Source: Chersky-840 sp963764205 (GTDB lineage Bacteria > Actinomycetota > Acidimicrobiia > Acidimicrobiales > UBA8190). From it: a stretch of 64,000 nt of DNA. Shown here piece by piece: positions 1-8,672 of this stretch. The notes beneath the pieces were generated by a model, which worked only from the letters and a program-made list of their open reading frames with translations, was not told the DNA's origin and ran no database searches. Made by a program: the position numbers and the translations under genes. How positions within the stretch are numbered: position 1 is the first letter of the stretch; each line of letters opens with the position of its first letter. Where the stretch lies: the NCBI GenBank assembly GCA_963764205.1, contig CAVXRN010000006.1, forward strand, positions 1,302,001-1,366,000, written 5' to 3'.

Positions 1-1
1 G

Positions 2-770
2 GCCCTCACCGCAGCGGGAGCCTCGGTGCTCCGCGGCGATCTCAGATGACCCCGAGAGTCTGCGCGCCGGCGCCGTTCAGTCCGACGGGGTGATCCACCT
101 CGCCTTCGGCGCCGACTTCAACAACTTCGAGAAGTCGGTGGCGAGGGAGACCCTCGCTGTCGAGACCTTCGGCGCCGCCCTCGAGGGAAGCGGCAAGCCA
201 CTGGTCATCGCATCGGGCACGCCCGCCATGCCCGGACGCACCTCGACCGAGGCGGACGCCTTCCCCACCGACGGACCCGTGGGCGGCCGCGGCCGCAATG
301 CCCAAGCAGTCGTTGACCTGGCCGAGCGTGGCGTCCGTTCCGCCGTCGTCCGTCTGCCCCGGTCGGTCCACGCCGCAGGGGGGCGCTGTGGATTCGCCTC
401 GGTGCTCATTGATAGCGCCCGGCGCACCGGGGTCTCCGGCTATGTCGGCGACGGCACCCAACGCTGGCCAGCCGTGCACCGCCTCGACGCCGCCCGACTC
501 TTCCGGCTGGTTCTCGAGCAAGCCGCTCCCGGCACGGTCGCCCACGCCGTCGCTGACGAGGGCGACACCATGCGCTCCATCGCCGAAGTCATCGGCCGCC
601 AGCTCGACCTGCCCGTCGAGGCCGTCCCAGCGGAGAACTTCGGATTCCTCGGCCACATCTTCGCCGTCGATCAGCCATCGTCGAGTGCACTGACGCGAGA
701 GAAGTTCGGCTGGAAGCCCACCCATCCGAGCCTGCTCGAAGACCTTGAGGCTGGGAACTATCCGGCTTGA
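2..770 (+). CDS. NAD-dependent epimerase/dehydratase (extended/atypical SDR) family protein, 5' end cut by the window, one-base frameshift
   Basis: The protein belongs to the SDR superfamily of NAD(P)-binding Rossmann proteins. Residues read ...DGVIHLAFGADFNNFEKSV, then a VIASGTP strand, and later SGYVGDGTQRWPAVHRLDAA, the usual order in NmrA/epimerase-like SDRs. The N-terminal Rossmann GxxGxxG lies before the window. The reading frame starts in phase 2 (ALTAAGASVLRGDL), hits TGA at 47-49, and continues in phase 3 from about base 45 as DPESLRAGAVQSDG. Deleting the A at 44 restores a continuous GDL-DDPESLR, so this is a single-base insertion, either real or a sequencing error. The substrate cannot be told. 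It ends with TGA at 768-770 and nothing downstream is co-directional until the excisionase at 1277. Confidence 0.75.
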   Translation, partial: PSPQREPRCSAAISDDPESLRAGAVQSDGVIHLAFGADFNNFEKSVARETLAVETFGAALEGSGKPLVIASGTPAMPGRTSTEADAFPTDGPVGGRGRNAQAVVDLAERGVRSAVVRLPRSVHAAGGRCGFASVLIDSARRTGVSGYVGDGTQRWPAVHRLDAARLFRLVLEQAAPGTVAHAVADEGDTMRSIAEVIGRQLDLPVEAVPAENFGFLGHIFAVDQPSSSALTREKFGWKPTHPSLLEDLEAGNYPA

Positions 771-1265
771 GGCAATCGAGCCGAATCGATGAGCCGATGC
801 CACCGAGAATTGTTGATACCGGACGTAACGTGTATCGATCTGGACCGGGCAGAAGTGCCGGAGTCGGATGGGGTCCGACCCTTCGAATGGGGGCCTCACG
901 GTATTCCGGTATTCGGGGTTCCCGCCTTGCCCATTGTTCAAGTGCGCGCTGGGGAAGCACCCGATCTGGCAACGCAGTGCTTTGTGACCAACCGGACGGT
1001 ATTCGCGGCTAGGAAGGTTTACGCCTGGGTGATCTGCGAATAAATATCCAAAATCTTCTTCGTCGCAATGCGTACCAGCGTGTACCGCTACGAACCGTCA
1101 CGAACCGCCTTGCGTCGTCCAACGAGATGATCGGGCACCGAATGTCGCTCCCGGCGTGACCCGAGGGTGTCAACGGGCTAGGCATACTCGCGCGTAGACC
1201 AATCGCCCGAGACCAGATCATGCGTGTCACGGGCCGCCGAGATCGACAGGCGGACGATGACGTCT
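771..1265. other. Intergenic region upstream of the excisionase; no supported gene
   Basis: About 500 bases without a convincing gene. A possible 84-codon plus-strand ORF (789-1043) has no ribosome site and no recognisable family. The stretch 1035-1075 is unusually AT-rich for this genome. It contains four direct repeats with an exact 10-bp period (1072-1111, listed separately). A Shine-Dalgarno sequence for the next gene lies at 1266-1272. Confidence 0.6.
1072..1111. repeat. Four helically phased 10-bp direct repeats (candidate Xis/Int arm sites)
   Basis: Four consecutive 10-mers share the pattern G(T/A)ACC at the same place: GTACCAGCGT, GTACCGCTAC, GAACCGTCAC and GAACCGCCTT. The period equals one turn of DNA, so a protein could bind every copy on the same face. 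The array sits about 165 bp upstream of an excisionase gene and 490 bp upstream of an integrase. Xis proteins are known to bind tandem direct repeats cooperatively, so an arm-type or Xis site is the simplest reading. This is inference from position and spacing only. Confidence 0.4.
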
Positions 1266-1276
1266 AGGAGAGAACC

Positions 1277-1540
1277 TTGGGGACGGAGTCGGAGGGCAAT
1301 CCGCCGGAGGCGGTGCGCCAGCATCCCGGTGGCACCAATGTTCTCAAGGCGAAGAGCGAGCGAGATCTCACAGCGTTGCTTGACATCGAGGAGGTTGCCC
1401 GACGTCTTTCGACGAGCCCTCGACATATCCGACGAATGGTTTTCGAGCGCCGAATTCCGTATGTCAAAGTCGGACGCTTTGTCCGCTTCATTCCGGACGA
1501 TCTGGTTCGATGGCTCAACGAGCAGAGGGTGGGGCCGTGA
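1277..1540 (+). CDS. Excisionase-family DNA-binding protein (MerR-like helix-turn-helix)
   Basis: This 87-residue protein has a single winged-helix excisionase/HTH_17 domain at about residues 34-82. It reads LLDIEEVARRLSTSPRHIRR, followed by IPYVKVGRFVRFIPDDLVRW, the typical 'recognition helix then wing' pattern of Xis proteins that direct a tyrosine integrase toward excision. A TTG start at 1277 is chosen because AGGAGAG lies at 1266-1272, four bases upstream; no better start is in frame. It is 56 bp upstream of the integrase remnant in the same direction, so the two form the recombination module of an integrative element. No other phage or plasmid gene is present, so the element appears deleted down to this module. 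Confidence 0.8.
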   Translation: MGTESEGNPPEAVRQHPGGTNVLKAKSERDLTALLDIEEVARRLSTSPRHIRRMVFERRIPYVKVGRFVRFIPDDLVRWLNEQRVGP

Positions 1541-1596
1541 CGGTGAAGTGTCACATCCGGTAGCAATGATTCGTTGCTACGGAGAGGAGCTCGAGG

Positions 1597-2693
1597 ATGG
1601 CCCACATCCAGAAACGAAACGGTCGTTGGCACGCTCGGTGGCGTGAGGACGACGGTCGGGAACGAGCTGTCGTCTTTGACCGGAAGGTGGATGCGGAACA
1701 TTGGCTCGACGGCGTACGGGGTGACCTTGTCCGGGGGACGCACGTTGACCCCGCCGCAGGCCGCGAGCGCTTCGAGGCAGTAGCAACCCGGTGGCGCTCG
1801 ATCCAGGTTCACCGACCGACGACAGCTGTGCAGGTGCGGTCGAACCTCGATAACCACGTGCTCTGATTGGTATTCGGGGATCGTCCGATCGGAGCCATCC
1901 GGCCCAGTGAGATTCAGGCGTGGGTGCGCAATCTCTCCTCCAGGCTCGCCCCCGGCACTGTCGAGGTCGTGTACCGCTACTTCGCGGCCATCCATCGCGC
2001 TGCAGTTGAAGACCGGATCCCCTTGCTCGCGGCATCAAGCTTCCCAAGATCGAGAAGGTCCGCGTGGAACCGCTCGGAACGGATGAGGTCGTTGCGCTCG
2101 CCGACGCGGTGAACGCTCGCTATCGTGCGCTCGTCGTCCTCGCCGCCGGCACCGGCATGCGTCAGGGTGAGGTCTTCAGACTCACGCTTCCCAGGGTCGA
2201 CCTTCTGCGCAGGGTCGTGAGGATCGAGCAACAATTGGTCACGGTTCAAGGTAGAGCGCCGTACCTTGGCCCCCCAAAGACAGAATCAAGCGTACGATCG
2301 ATCCCCTTACCGCTGATCGTCGTCGACGCGATTGCCGCACACCTTGCGGAGTACGAAACCGGTGAGCTCCGGACCATCTTCAGCGGAGACCAAGGCGAGT
2401 CATTGCGTCGCAATCGGTTCTCAGAACGCGTGTGGCGCCCAGCGGTTGCCGCGTGCTGGTCTGCGCCCAGGGACGCGCTTTCACGACCTACGGCACTATC
2501 ACGCCAGCCTTCTGATCCGGCACGGCGAATCGGTCAAGACGGTGCAAGCCCGACTGGGCCATGCCAGTGCCACTGAGACCCTCGACACCTACGCCCATCT
2601 TGTGGCCCGATTCCGAGGACCGGACCCGCGGTCCGCGGTCCCGCGGTCCGGGGGAGGAGATCCCCCGCATACAGGCCCCGGTCAGAGCCTATG

Positions 2694-2694
<1 letters not shown>
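1597..2694 (+). pseudogene. Tyrosine-type site-specific integrase, disrupted by one stop and three frameshifts
   Basis: The gene would encode a phage-type tyrosine recombinase of about 370 residues. The N-terminal Arm-binding segment reads MAHIQKRNGRWHARWRED; an in-frame TGA at 1864-1866 then interrupts NLDNHVL*LVFGDRPIGAIRP. The core-binding domain follows, with a shift near 2020-2030. The catalytic domain shows TGMRQGEV (first Arg), a second shift near 2440-2465, then FHDLRHYHASLLI (HxLRH) and VQARLGHASATETLDTYAHL (LGH and catalytic Tyr). A third shift at about 2602 moves the typical WPDSEDRTR tail to another frame. The tail then runs into the rnpB gene with no proper stop. Because other genes here also carry +1 insertions, some lesions may be sequence errors, but four in one gene argue for genuine decay. 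Confidence 0.85.
2649..2667 (-). terminator. Hairpin at the 3' end of rnpB
   Basis: A 7-bp perfect stem (CGGGGGA with TCCCCCG) and 5-base loop lie 27 bases beyond the 3' end of the RNase P RNA on its strand. There is no run of T, which is common for GC-rich actinobacterial terminators. It could serve the convergent integrase too. Confidence 0.45.
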
Positions 2695-3066
<372 letters not shown>

Positions 3067-3161
3067 CGTGCTCAGTTTGCCAGGTCGCGATCGCTCACGA
3101 GACAGCCCCTCGGCGACGCCGAGAAGCCGTCGCCGACCACCCCCCTCGCTAGGGTTGGCCC

Positions 3162-4526
3162 ATGGACCCGCAGCCCGAGCGGCTCGCTCTCATCGAGCAG
3201 CCCGAACCGCTCTCCATCGCCGCGCTCTACCGCCAGGTGCAGGCGGCGGTCACCGCGTCCTTCCCGCGTGGACACCAGCAGTGGGTGCGCGGTGAGATCC
3301 AGAGCATCACGGACCGCACCGGGCACTGTTACATGGACCTCGTCGACCCCGACTCGGCCCGAGGCCGCGACACCCCGGTCCTGAAGGTCAACTGCTGGGG
3401 CAGGACGTGGGGTCCGCTCAAGACCACACTCGCTCGTCAGGGGATCGTCCTCGAGCCCGGTGCAGTGGTGTCGCTGCGGGGCCGGGTGGAGTTCTACCCT
3501 CCCAAAGGACAGGTCAACTTTATCGCCACCGAGGTCGACGTCACCGCCCTGCTGGGCCGACTGGCGGCGCGCCGAGCGGCCCTGCTGCACACGCTCGAGA
3601 CCGAAGGCCTGCTGCGACGCAACCCGGCACTGGCCGTGCCCGACGTCCCCTTGCGCGTGGGCCTGGTGGCGAGCCCGGGGTCCGAGGGCTACAACGACTT
3701 CGTCGGCCAGCTGCGGGAATCAGACTTCGCCTTCTCCGTCGTACTGTTCCGCGCCAACGTCCAGGGGGCGGGGGCGCCGGCTTCGGTGGCCCGGGCGCTG
3801 CGCGCCGCCTCGGGCTCGGCCTGCGACGTCGCGGTGCTCGTGCGCGGCGGCGGTTCTCGCGGTGACCTCGCCGCCTTCGACGCCGAGCCCGTGGCGCGCG
3901 CCATCACGTCGCTCCCCGTACCTCTGTGGACCGGGATCGGGCACACCGGTGACCAGTCGGTGGCCGACATCGTCGCCCACAGTTCGTTCGTCACACCGAC
4001 GGCCTGTGCCCAGGAGCTCGTCCGTCGGGTGGGCGAGTGGTGGGAGTCCGTGGCGCGTGCCGGCGCGCTCGTCGGGCGCTGCGCCGTCGACGCGCTGACG
4101 ACCGCGGCGGGGCGCGACGCCACGGCCCGGCGTCGCCTGGGCACCGCGACCCGCAACCAGTTGTCGCGTCACTCGGAACGGCTTGAGCGCCGAGCCACGC
4201 AGATCACCGTCAATGCCCGCCGCCAGCTCGAATTCGCGGGTGCGAGCGTCGACCGCCGGGCGGCGAGCCTCGGCCCGCGCGCCCTGTCCGTTCTCGACCG
4301 CCAGCAGGACGGCGTCGACTCGTGGCGGCGCTTGTTGGGCGCCTACGACATCGAGCGGCAGCTCGAACGGGGCTATACCATCACGCTCGGCCCCGACGGC
4401 CACGTGGTGCGGTCGGTGTCCGAGCTCGAGGCCGGGTCGAGCCTGATCACGAGGTTCGCGGACGGACGGGCTCGCTCGACCGTCGACGCAACGGAGTCCC
4501 GACCGACGACCGAGGGGCAGACATGA
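3162..4526 (+). CDS. xseA: Exodeoxyribonuclease VII large subunit
   Basis: XseA forms exonuclease VII with XseB and degrades single-stranded DNA from both ends in DNA repair. The 454-residue protein has an N-terminal OB fold (about residues 15-115, WVRGEIQSITDRTGHCYMDL, FYPPKGQVNF) and the Exonuc_VII_L catalytic region (VGLVASPGSEGYNDFVGQLR, VLVRGGGSRGDLAAFD, GIGHTGDQSVADIVAH, TPTACAQELV). A C-terminal helical region reads YDIERQLERGYTI. The length is normal. TAGGGT at 3150-3155 ends six bases before the ATG, so the transcript is probably leaderless. The stop overlaps the start of xseB (ATGA), so the subunits are translationally coupled. Confidence 0.96.
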   Translation: MDPQPERLALIEQPEPLSIAALYRQVQAAVTASFPRGHQQWVRGEIQSITDRTGHCYMDLVDPDSARGRDTPVLKVNCWGRTWGPLKTTLARQGIVLEPGAVVSLRGRVEFYPPKGQVNFIATEVDVTALLGRLAARRAALLHTLETEGLLRRNPALAVPDVPLRVGLVASPGSEGYNDFVGQLRESDFAFSVVLFRANVQGAGAPASVARALRAASGSACDVAVLVRGGGSRGDLAAFDAEPVARAITSLPVPLWTGIGHTGDQSVADIVAHSSFVTPTACAQELVRRVGEWWESVARAGALVGRCAVDALTTAAGRDATARRRLGTATRNQLSRHSERLERRATQITVNARRQLEFAGASVDRRAASLGPRALSVLDRQQDGVDSWRRLLGAYDIERQLERGYTITLGPDGHVVRSVSELEAGSSLITRFADGRARSTVDATESRPTTEGQT

Positions 4527-4849
4527 ACGTGGACGGCCGCGGCGCCACTGGGGCGCGCGACGGCGACCCGGTGGGGGAGCTCAGCTACATGGCCGCCAGT
4601 CGGGAGCTCGACAGCATCGTCGAGTTCTTCGAACGGAGCGAGGTCGACGTCGACCAGCTGGTGGCGCGCCTCGAACGGGCGACGGCCATCGTGGACGAGC
4701 TCGACCGGCGGATCCGGCGCACCCGGGCCCAGGTCGAGGAGCTCGTGCCCAAGCTCGAGGCGGCCAGCCGGACCGCCGCACCGGGACCCGACAGCGGTGA
4801 TGACGAGAACGACGACGCACCCCCGACCGGAGAGCCCCTTCCGTTCTGA
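4523..4849 (+). CDS. xseB: Exodeoxyribonuclease VII small subunit
   Basis: XseB is the small helical subunit that binds XseA in multiple copies. The family core is MAASRELDSIVEFFERSEVD followed by LVARLERATAIVDELDRRIR and QVEELVPKLE. It forms two helices with heptad character, at about residues 23-80. At 108 residues it is longer than typical XseB because of an acidic, disordered C-terminal tail (GDDENDDAPP). The start at 4523 overlaps the xseA stop as ATGA; an internal ATG at 4589 begins exactly at the conserved core and is an alternative. Confidence 0.92.
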   Translation: MNVDGRGATGARDGDPVGELSYMAASRELDSIVEFFERSEVDVDQLVARLERATAIVDELDRRIRRTRAQVEELVPKLEAASRTAAPGPDSGDDENDDAPPTGEPLPF

Positions 4850-4874
4850 GCAGGCTCGGCCCGCTCCGGACCGC

Positions 4875-6170
4875 TCAGGCCGGTGTCAGTGCCACCGGCA
4901 GACGGGTCAGCCCGCGCAACGTGATCGAGTCCCGGTGCTCGATCCCTCCCTCACCCGGCTCCACCTGAGTGAAGCGGGTGAGCAGGCGGCCGAAGCACAC
5001 CTGCCCCTCCACGCGGGCCAAGGCGGCGCCGAGGCAGTAGTGGATCCCGCTCCCGAAGCTCATGGGCTGCCCTTCGTCGCGTCGTAGATCGAGCGTCTCG
5101 GGCGACGTGAACCGGCGGGGGTCGCGGTTGGCGGCTCCGAGCAATGTCATGACCTGATCGCCTGCCGCCAACGCCTGGCCTGCCACCTCGGTGTCGCGCA
5201 GCACGGCCCGCCCGTCGAGCTGCACCGGGCTGTCCCAGCGCAGCAACTCTTCCACCGCCCGTTGCATCGCACCGGGGTCGCCGACCGAGCTGCGCATGAG
5301 CTCGAGCTGCTCGGGGTGACACACCAGCGCCCACAGACCGTTGCCGATGAGGTTCGTCGTGGTCTCGAACCCCGCCGCGAAGAGCAACACCGCGGTGGCG
5401 ATGACCTCGTTCTGGCTGAGCCGGTCCGAACCGTCGGACACGGCGATGAGCTCGGTGAGCAGGTCGTCGGCCGGCCGGCGTCGTCGCTCGGCGATCAACT
5501 CCTCGAAGTACCGCTCCATCGTGATCCGCGCCGCCCGGGCTCCACGCAGATCGTCGAGGGTCGAGGTCGGCTCGAGGATGACCGTCGCGGCGCGGACCAG
5601 GGATTGGAACTGCGCCCGGTCCGCCACCGGTACCCCGAGCAGCTCGCCGATGACCGCCACAGGAAGAGGGAACGCGAGCTCGCGCATGACATCGACCGTC
5701 GCGCCCGCGGCGGCGAGGTCGGCCAGGGTGTCGAGCAGTCCGTCGCACAGCACCTCGACATGCGGGCGCAGTGCTTCGACCGTGTTGGGCGTGAAGGCGC
5801 GCGCCACCAGCCCGCGCAGCCGCGTGTGGTCCGGCGGGTTGAGGGTGAGCATCGACTGCCGACCTTCGAGGAACTCGAAGAACTCGGCGGCTTCCTCGGG
5901 CGGAATCCCCCAGCGGGCGATCCGGACACGGGCCGTGGCCTCCTGGTCGGCGCCCTTGCCGAAGTGCGGCGACCGCAGCACCTGCTGGCAGTGGGCGAAG
6001 CGCGACACGATCCAGCTCCCGATGCCCGAGCGGAACACCGGCGCGTGCTCCCGGATCCGTGCGTAGTGGGGATAGGGGTCCGCCCGGCCCTCGGCCGTCG
6101 CCAGCAGCGCCATGAGCTCGGCGTCGGGATCGACCGTCGACGTCGTCGGCGCGGTGGCCGGGGTGGTCAT
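4875..6170 (-). CDS. Cytochrome P450
   Basis: This soluble bacterial class I P450 monooxygenase has 431 residues. Visible motifs are the I-helix oxygen-binding AGFETTTN, the K-helix ExxR in VEELLRWDSPVQ, and the heme loop FGSGIHYCLGAALAR with the thiolate ligand at Cys379. Typical neighbours of these motifs (LTLNPPDHTRLRGLVARAF, GAANRDPRRF) are intact. It lies 31 bp downstream of the acyl-CoA synthetase in the same direction. A ferredoxin-reductase-type flavoprotein (8673-9896) is nearby but diverges, and no ferredoxin gene is seen. The substrate is unknown; pairing with a fatty acyl-CoA ligase suggests a lipid or steroid acid. Confidence 0.93.
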   Translation of the reverse strand: MTTPATAPTTSTVDPDAELMALLATAEGRADPYPHYARIREHAPVFRSGIGSWIVSRFAHCQQVLRSPHFGKGADQEATARVRIARWGIPPEEAAEFFEFLEGRQSMLTLNPPDHTRLRGLVARAFTPNTVEALRPHVEVLCDGLLDTLADLAAAGATVDVMRELAFPLPVAVIGELLGVPVADRAQFQSLVRAATVILEPTSTLDDLRGARAARITMERYFEELIAERRRRPADDLLTELIAVSDGSDRLSQNEVIATAVLLFAAGFETTTNLIGNGLWALVCHPEQLELMRSSVGDPGAMQRAVEELLRWDSPVQLDGRAVLRDTEVAGQALAAGDQVMTLLGAANRDPRRFTSPETLDLRRDEGQPMSFGSGIHYCLGAALARVEGQVCFGRLLTRFTQVEPGEGGIEHRDSITLRGLTRLPVALTPA

Positions 6171-6201
6171 CAGCTCGGCGTCGGCGTCGGCGTGGCCACG
6201 G

Positions 6202-7800
6202 TCAGTGGACCTGGCGTTCGGCGTCTCGCCAATAGGGCTCGCGCAGCTCGCGCTTCAGGATCTTCCCCGAGGGATTGCGGGGCAGCGCCGTCGCGAACTC
6301 GACCGACGTCGGACACTTGTAGTGCGCCAACTGCTCCCGGCAGAACCCGATGATCGACGCCTCGTCGAGTGCGGTCCCGGCCACGGGGACGACGATCGCT
6401 TTCACCGTCTCGCCCCAGCGCTCGTCGGGGACGCCGATGACCGCGGCGTCGGCCACGCCGGGAATCCCCAGCAGGACGTTCTCGACCTCCGCCGGGTAGA
6501 TGTTCTCGCCTCCCGAGACGACCATGTCCTTGATCCGGTCGTGGAGGTACAGATAGCCCTCGTCGTCGACGTATCCGGCGTCCCCGGTGCGCAGCCATCC
6601 ATCGTCGTCGATGGTGCGGGCCGTCTCGTCGGCCTTGTCCCAGTAGCCGAGCATGTTGAACCCCGACCGCGTCCACACCTCGCCCACCGTGTCCCGCGCC
6701 ACCTCGGCCCCGGTGTCGGGGTCCACGATGCGCAGCTCGACCCCCTCCAGCGGCTGTCCCGCCGCTCGCAGCAGGTGCTGGCGCGGGCCGCCGGGGTCAT
6801 GGTCGTCGTGGGTGAGACGGACGATGGCCCCGGTGGTCTCGGTCATCCCGTAGACCTGCGAGAACCGGCACCCGAAGACATCCAGACACCGGACCAGGAC
6901 GTCCTCGCCGATGGGCGAGGCTCCGTAGAAGACGGTGTCGAGGCTCGACAGGTCCGTCTCGGCGATCGTCGGCGTGGCCAGAAGGGCCATCAACACCGCC
7001 GGCACCAAGAAGGCGTGGGTGATCCGCTCGGCCGCCACCAACCGCAGGAGCTCGGCGGGGTCCATGTCCCGCAGGATGACCGACGTCCCACCTCGCGACA
7101 TCGCGCTGAGGGCCCAGCCCGACCCACCGATGTGGAACAACGGCATCGCCACCAGGCTCACCGTTGTCTCGCCGATCTCGAAGGCATCGCCCGCCGCCGA
7201 CAGCATGACGTCGATGTTGCGGTTGGCCAACATCACGCCTTTGGGCAGCCCCGTCGTGCCCGACGTGTAGAGCTGCATCGACACGTCGTCGGGCGCACCC
7301 TGGTAGCCCGGGTCGGTGCCCGAGGGACCTGCGAGCCAGTCGTCATAGCCCACTCGGCGGGCGAGATCCGACGCGCCTCCGACGTCCGCGTCGCGCTTGG
7401 GGTCGCCGAGCACCACCACCCGCCGCACCCACGGCAGCCCGCTCTCCATCGCGGCCAGGCACGGCACGAAATCGGGGTGGACGACGAGGACCGTGGCCTT
7501 CGAGTCGTCGATCACCGCCGCCATCTCGGCCGGGGCGAGACGCCAGTTCACCGCGACGTTGACGGCGCCGCTCAGTGCCCCCCCGAAGAGCACCTCGAAG
7601 TAGGCGAGCCCGTTGCGATCGAGCATCGCCACCCGGTCGCCGGCTCCGACCCCCTCGGCCAGCAGGGCCCCGGCGACGGCGCGGGCGCGCTCGTAGTGCT
7701 CGGACCACGTCACCGTCGTCCCTTGGAACCGGAACATGGCTGTGTCGCCGTGGTCGGCGACATTGGCCCGGAACATCCCGGCCACGCTCGAACGCCGCAT
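6202..7800 (-). CDS. Long-chain-type acyl-CoA synthetase (AMP-dependent ligase)
   Basis: This 532-residue member of the ANL superfamily activates a carboxylic acid through an acyl-AMP and transfers it to CoA. The P-loop is YTSGTTGLPKGVMLANRN. Further motifs are QVYGMTETTGAIVRLTH, YWDKADETARTIDDDGWLRT, GDAGYVDDEGYLYLHDRIKD and the C-terminal lysine motif NPSGKILKRELRE. The start ATG at 7800 has AGGAGGGGG just upstream; longer readings run into the divergent MBL gene and are not supported. It is followed by a P450 31 bp downstream and probably forms an operon with it. The substrate cannot be fixed from sequence. Confidence 0.93.
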   Translation of the reverse strand: MRRSSVAGMFRANVADHGDTAMFRFQGTTVTWSEHYERARAVAGALLAEGVGAGDRVAMLDRNGLAYFEVLFGGALSGAVNVAVNWRLAPAEMAAVIDDSKATVLVVHPDFVPCLAAMESGLPWVRRVVVLGDPKRDADVGGASDLARRVGYDDWLAGPSGTDPGYQGAPDDVSMQLYTSGTTGLPKGVMLANRNIDVMLSAAGDAFEIGETTVSLVAMPLFHIGGSGWALSAMSRGGTSVILRDMDPAELLRLVAAERITHAFLVPAVLMALLATPTIAETDLSSLDTVFYGASPIGEDVLVRCLDVFGCRFSQVYGMTETTGAIVRLTHDDHDPGGPRQHLLRAAGQPLEGVELRIVDPDTGAEVARDTVGEVWTRSGFNMLGYWDKADETARTIDDDGWLRTGDAGYVDDEGYLYLHDRIKDMVVSGGENIYPAEVENVLLGIPGVADAAVIGVPDERWGETVKAIVVPVAGTALDEASIIGFCREQLAHYKCPTSVEFATALPRNPSGKILKRELREPYWRDAERQVH

Positions 7801-7908
7801 CGTCCCCCTCCTGCCGCCCGCGGGTGGCGCCCCAGGCCCCGAACACTGTAGGTCGGGGCCGGAGCACCCGGGTGGGCCTGCGCAGCGCCCGGCCCTTACC
7901 ATCGGACC

Positions 7909-8625
7909 ATGCCTGACGACCGCTTCTACTTCCGCCAGCTCCTCTCGGGACGCGACTTCGCCCTCCACGACCCCGTGGCGACCCAGATGGTGAACTTCTG
8001 CTACCTCATCGGCGACCGCGAAGCCGGCGAGGCGGTCATCGTCGACCCCGCCTACGACGTCGCCGGCCTCCTCGGCCTGCTGGCCGAGGACGGCATGCGG
8101 TGTGTGGGCGCACTGGCCACCCATTTTCATCCCGACCACGTCGGCGGCGACCTCATGGGGTACCCGATCGAGGGCATCACCGACCTGCTCGGTGACGCCC
8201 AGGTCCCCGTGCACGTCCAGGCGGCTGAGGTCCCCTGGGTCATCCGTGCCACGGGCGTGTCGAAGGACGACCTCGTCGAGCACGCCAGTGGCGACGTCGT
8301 CATGGTCGGCGACGTCGGCATCGAGCTCGTCCACACGCCGGGCCACACGCCGGGCAGCCAGTGCTTCTCCGTCGACGGACGACTGGTGGCGGGGGACACG
8401 TTGTTCCTCGACGGCTGCGGGCGCACCGATCTCCCCGGCGGTGACCCCGAGCAGATGTACGAGTCACTCACCAACCGCCTGGCCCGGTTCGGCGACGACA
8501 CCGTCTTGTACCCCGGCCACCTCTACTCACCCGAGGCGTCGGCGAGCCTGGGCGAGACCCGGCACAGGAACTACGTCTTCCGCCCGCGCACCCCGGACCA
8601 GTGGATGGCCATGTTCGGGTCCTGA
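7909..8625 (+). CDS. MBL-fold metallohydrolase (glyoxalase II / persulfide dioxygenase-like)
   Basis: The 238-residue protein has the metallo-beta-lactamase fold. The metal ligands are HFHPDH (HxHxDH), HTPGHTPGS, the bridging Asp in GDTLFLDGCGR, and the last His in LYPGHLYSP. The order and 'GDTLF...GRTDLPGGD' spacing resemble glyoxalase II and ETHE1-type persulfide dioxygenases. TACCAT at 7897-7902 ends six bases before the ATG, so the mRNA is probably leaderless. It is followed in the same direction 47 bp later by an FAD-dependent reductase. The exact reaction is unknown. Confidence 0.85.
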   Translation: MPDDRFYFRQLLSGRDFALHDPVATQMVNFCYLIGDREAGEAVIVDPAYDVAGLLGLLAEDGMRCVGALATHFHPDHVGGDLMGYPIEGITDLLGDAQVPVHVQAAEVPWVIRATGVSKDDLVEHASGDVVMVGDVGIELVHTPGHTPGSQCFSVDGRLVAGDTLFLDGCGRTDLPGGDPEQMYESLTNRLARFGDDTVLYPGHLYSPEASASLGETRHRNYVFRPRTPDQWMAMFGS

Positions 8626-8672
8626 GCCGGTGACCGGAGGCCGGATCCGGCGCCGATAGGGTCACCCCCGCC

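Noticed and set aside
789..1043. 84-codon plus-strand ORF after the SDR gene
   Set aside because: No ribosome site, no -10 hexamer at the usual distance, no recognisable family, and codon third positions are not GC-biased.
6112..7851. 579-residue plus-strand ORF opposite the acyl-CoA synthetase
   Set aside because: Antisense shadow; the reverse strand has a full set of ANL-family motifs.
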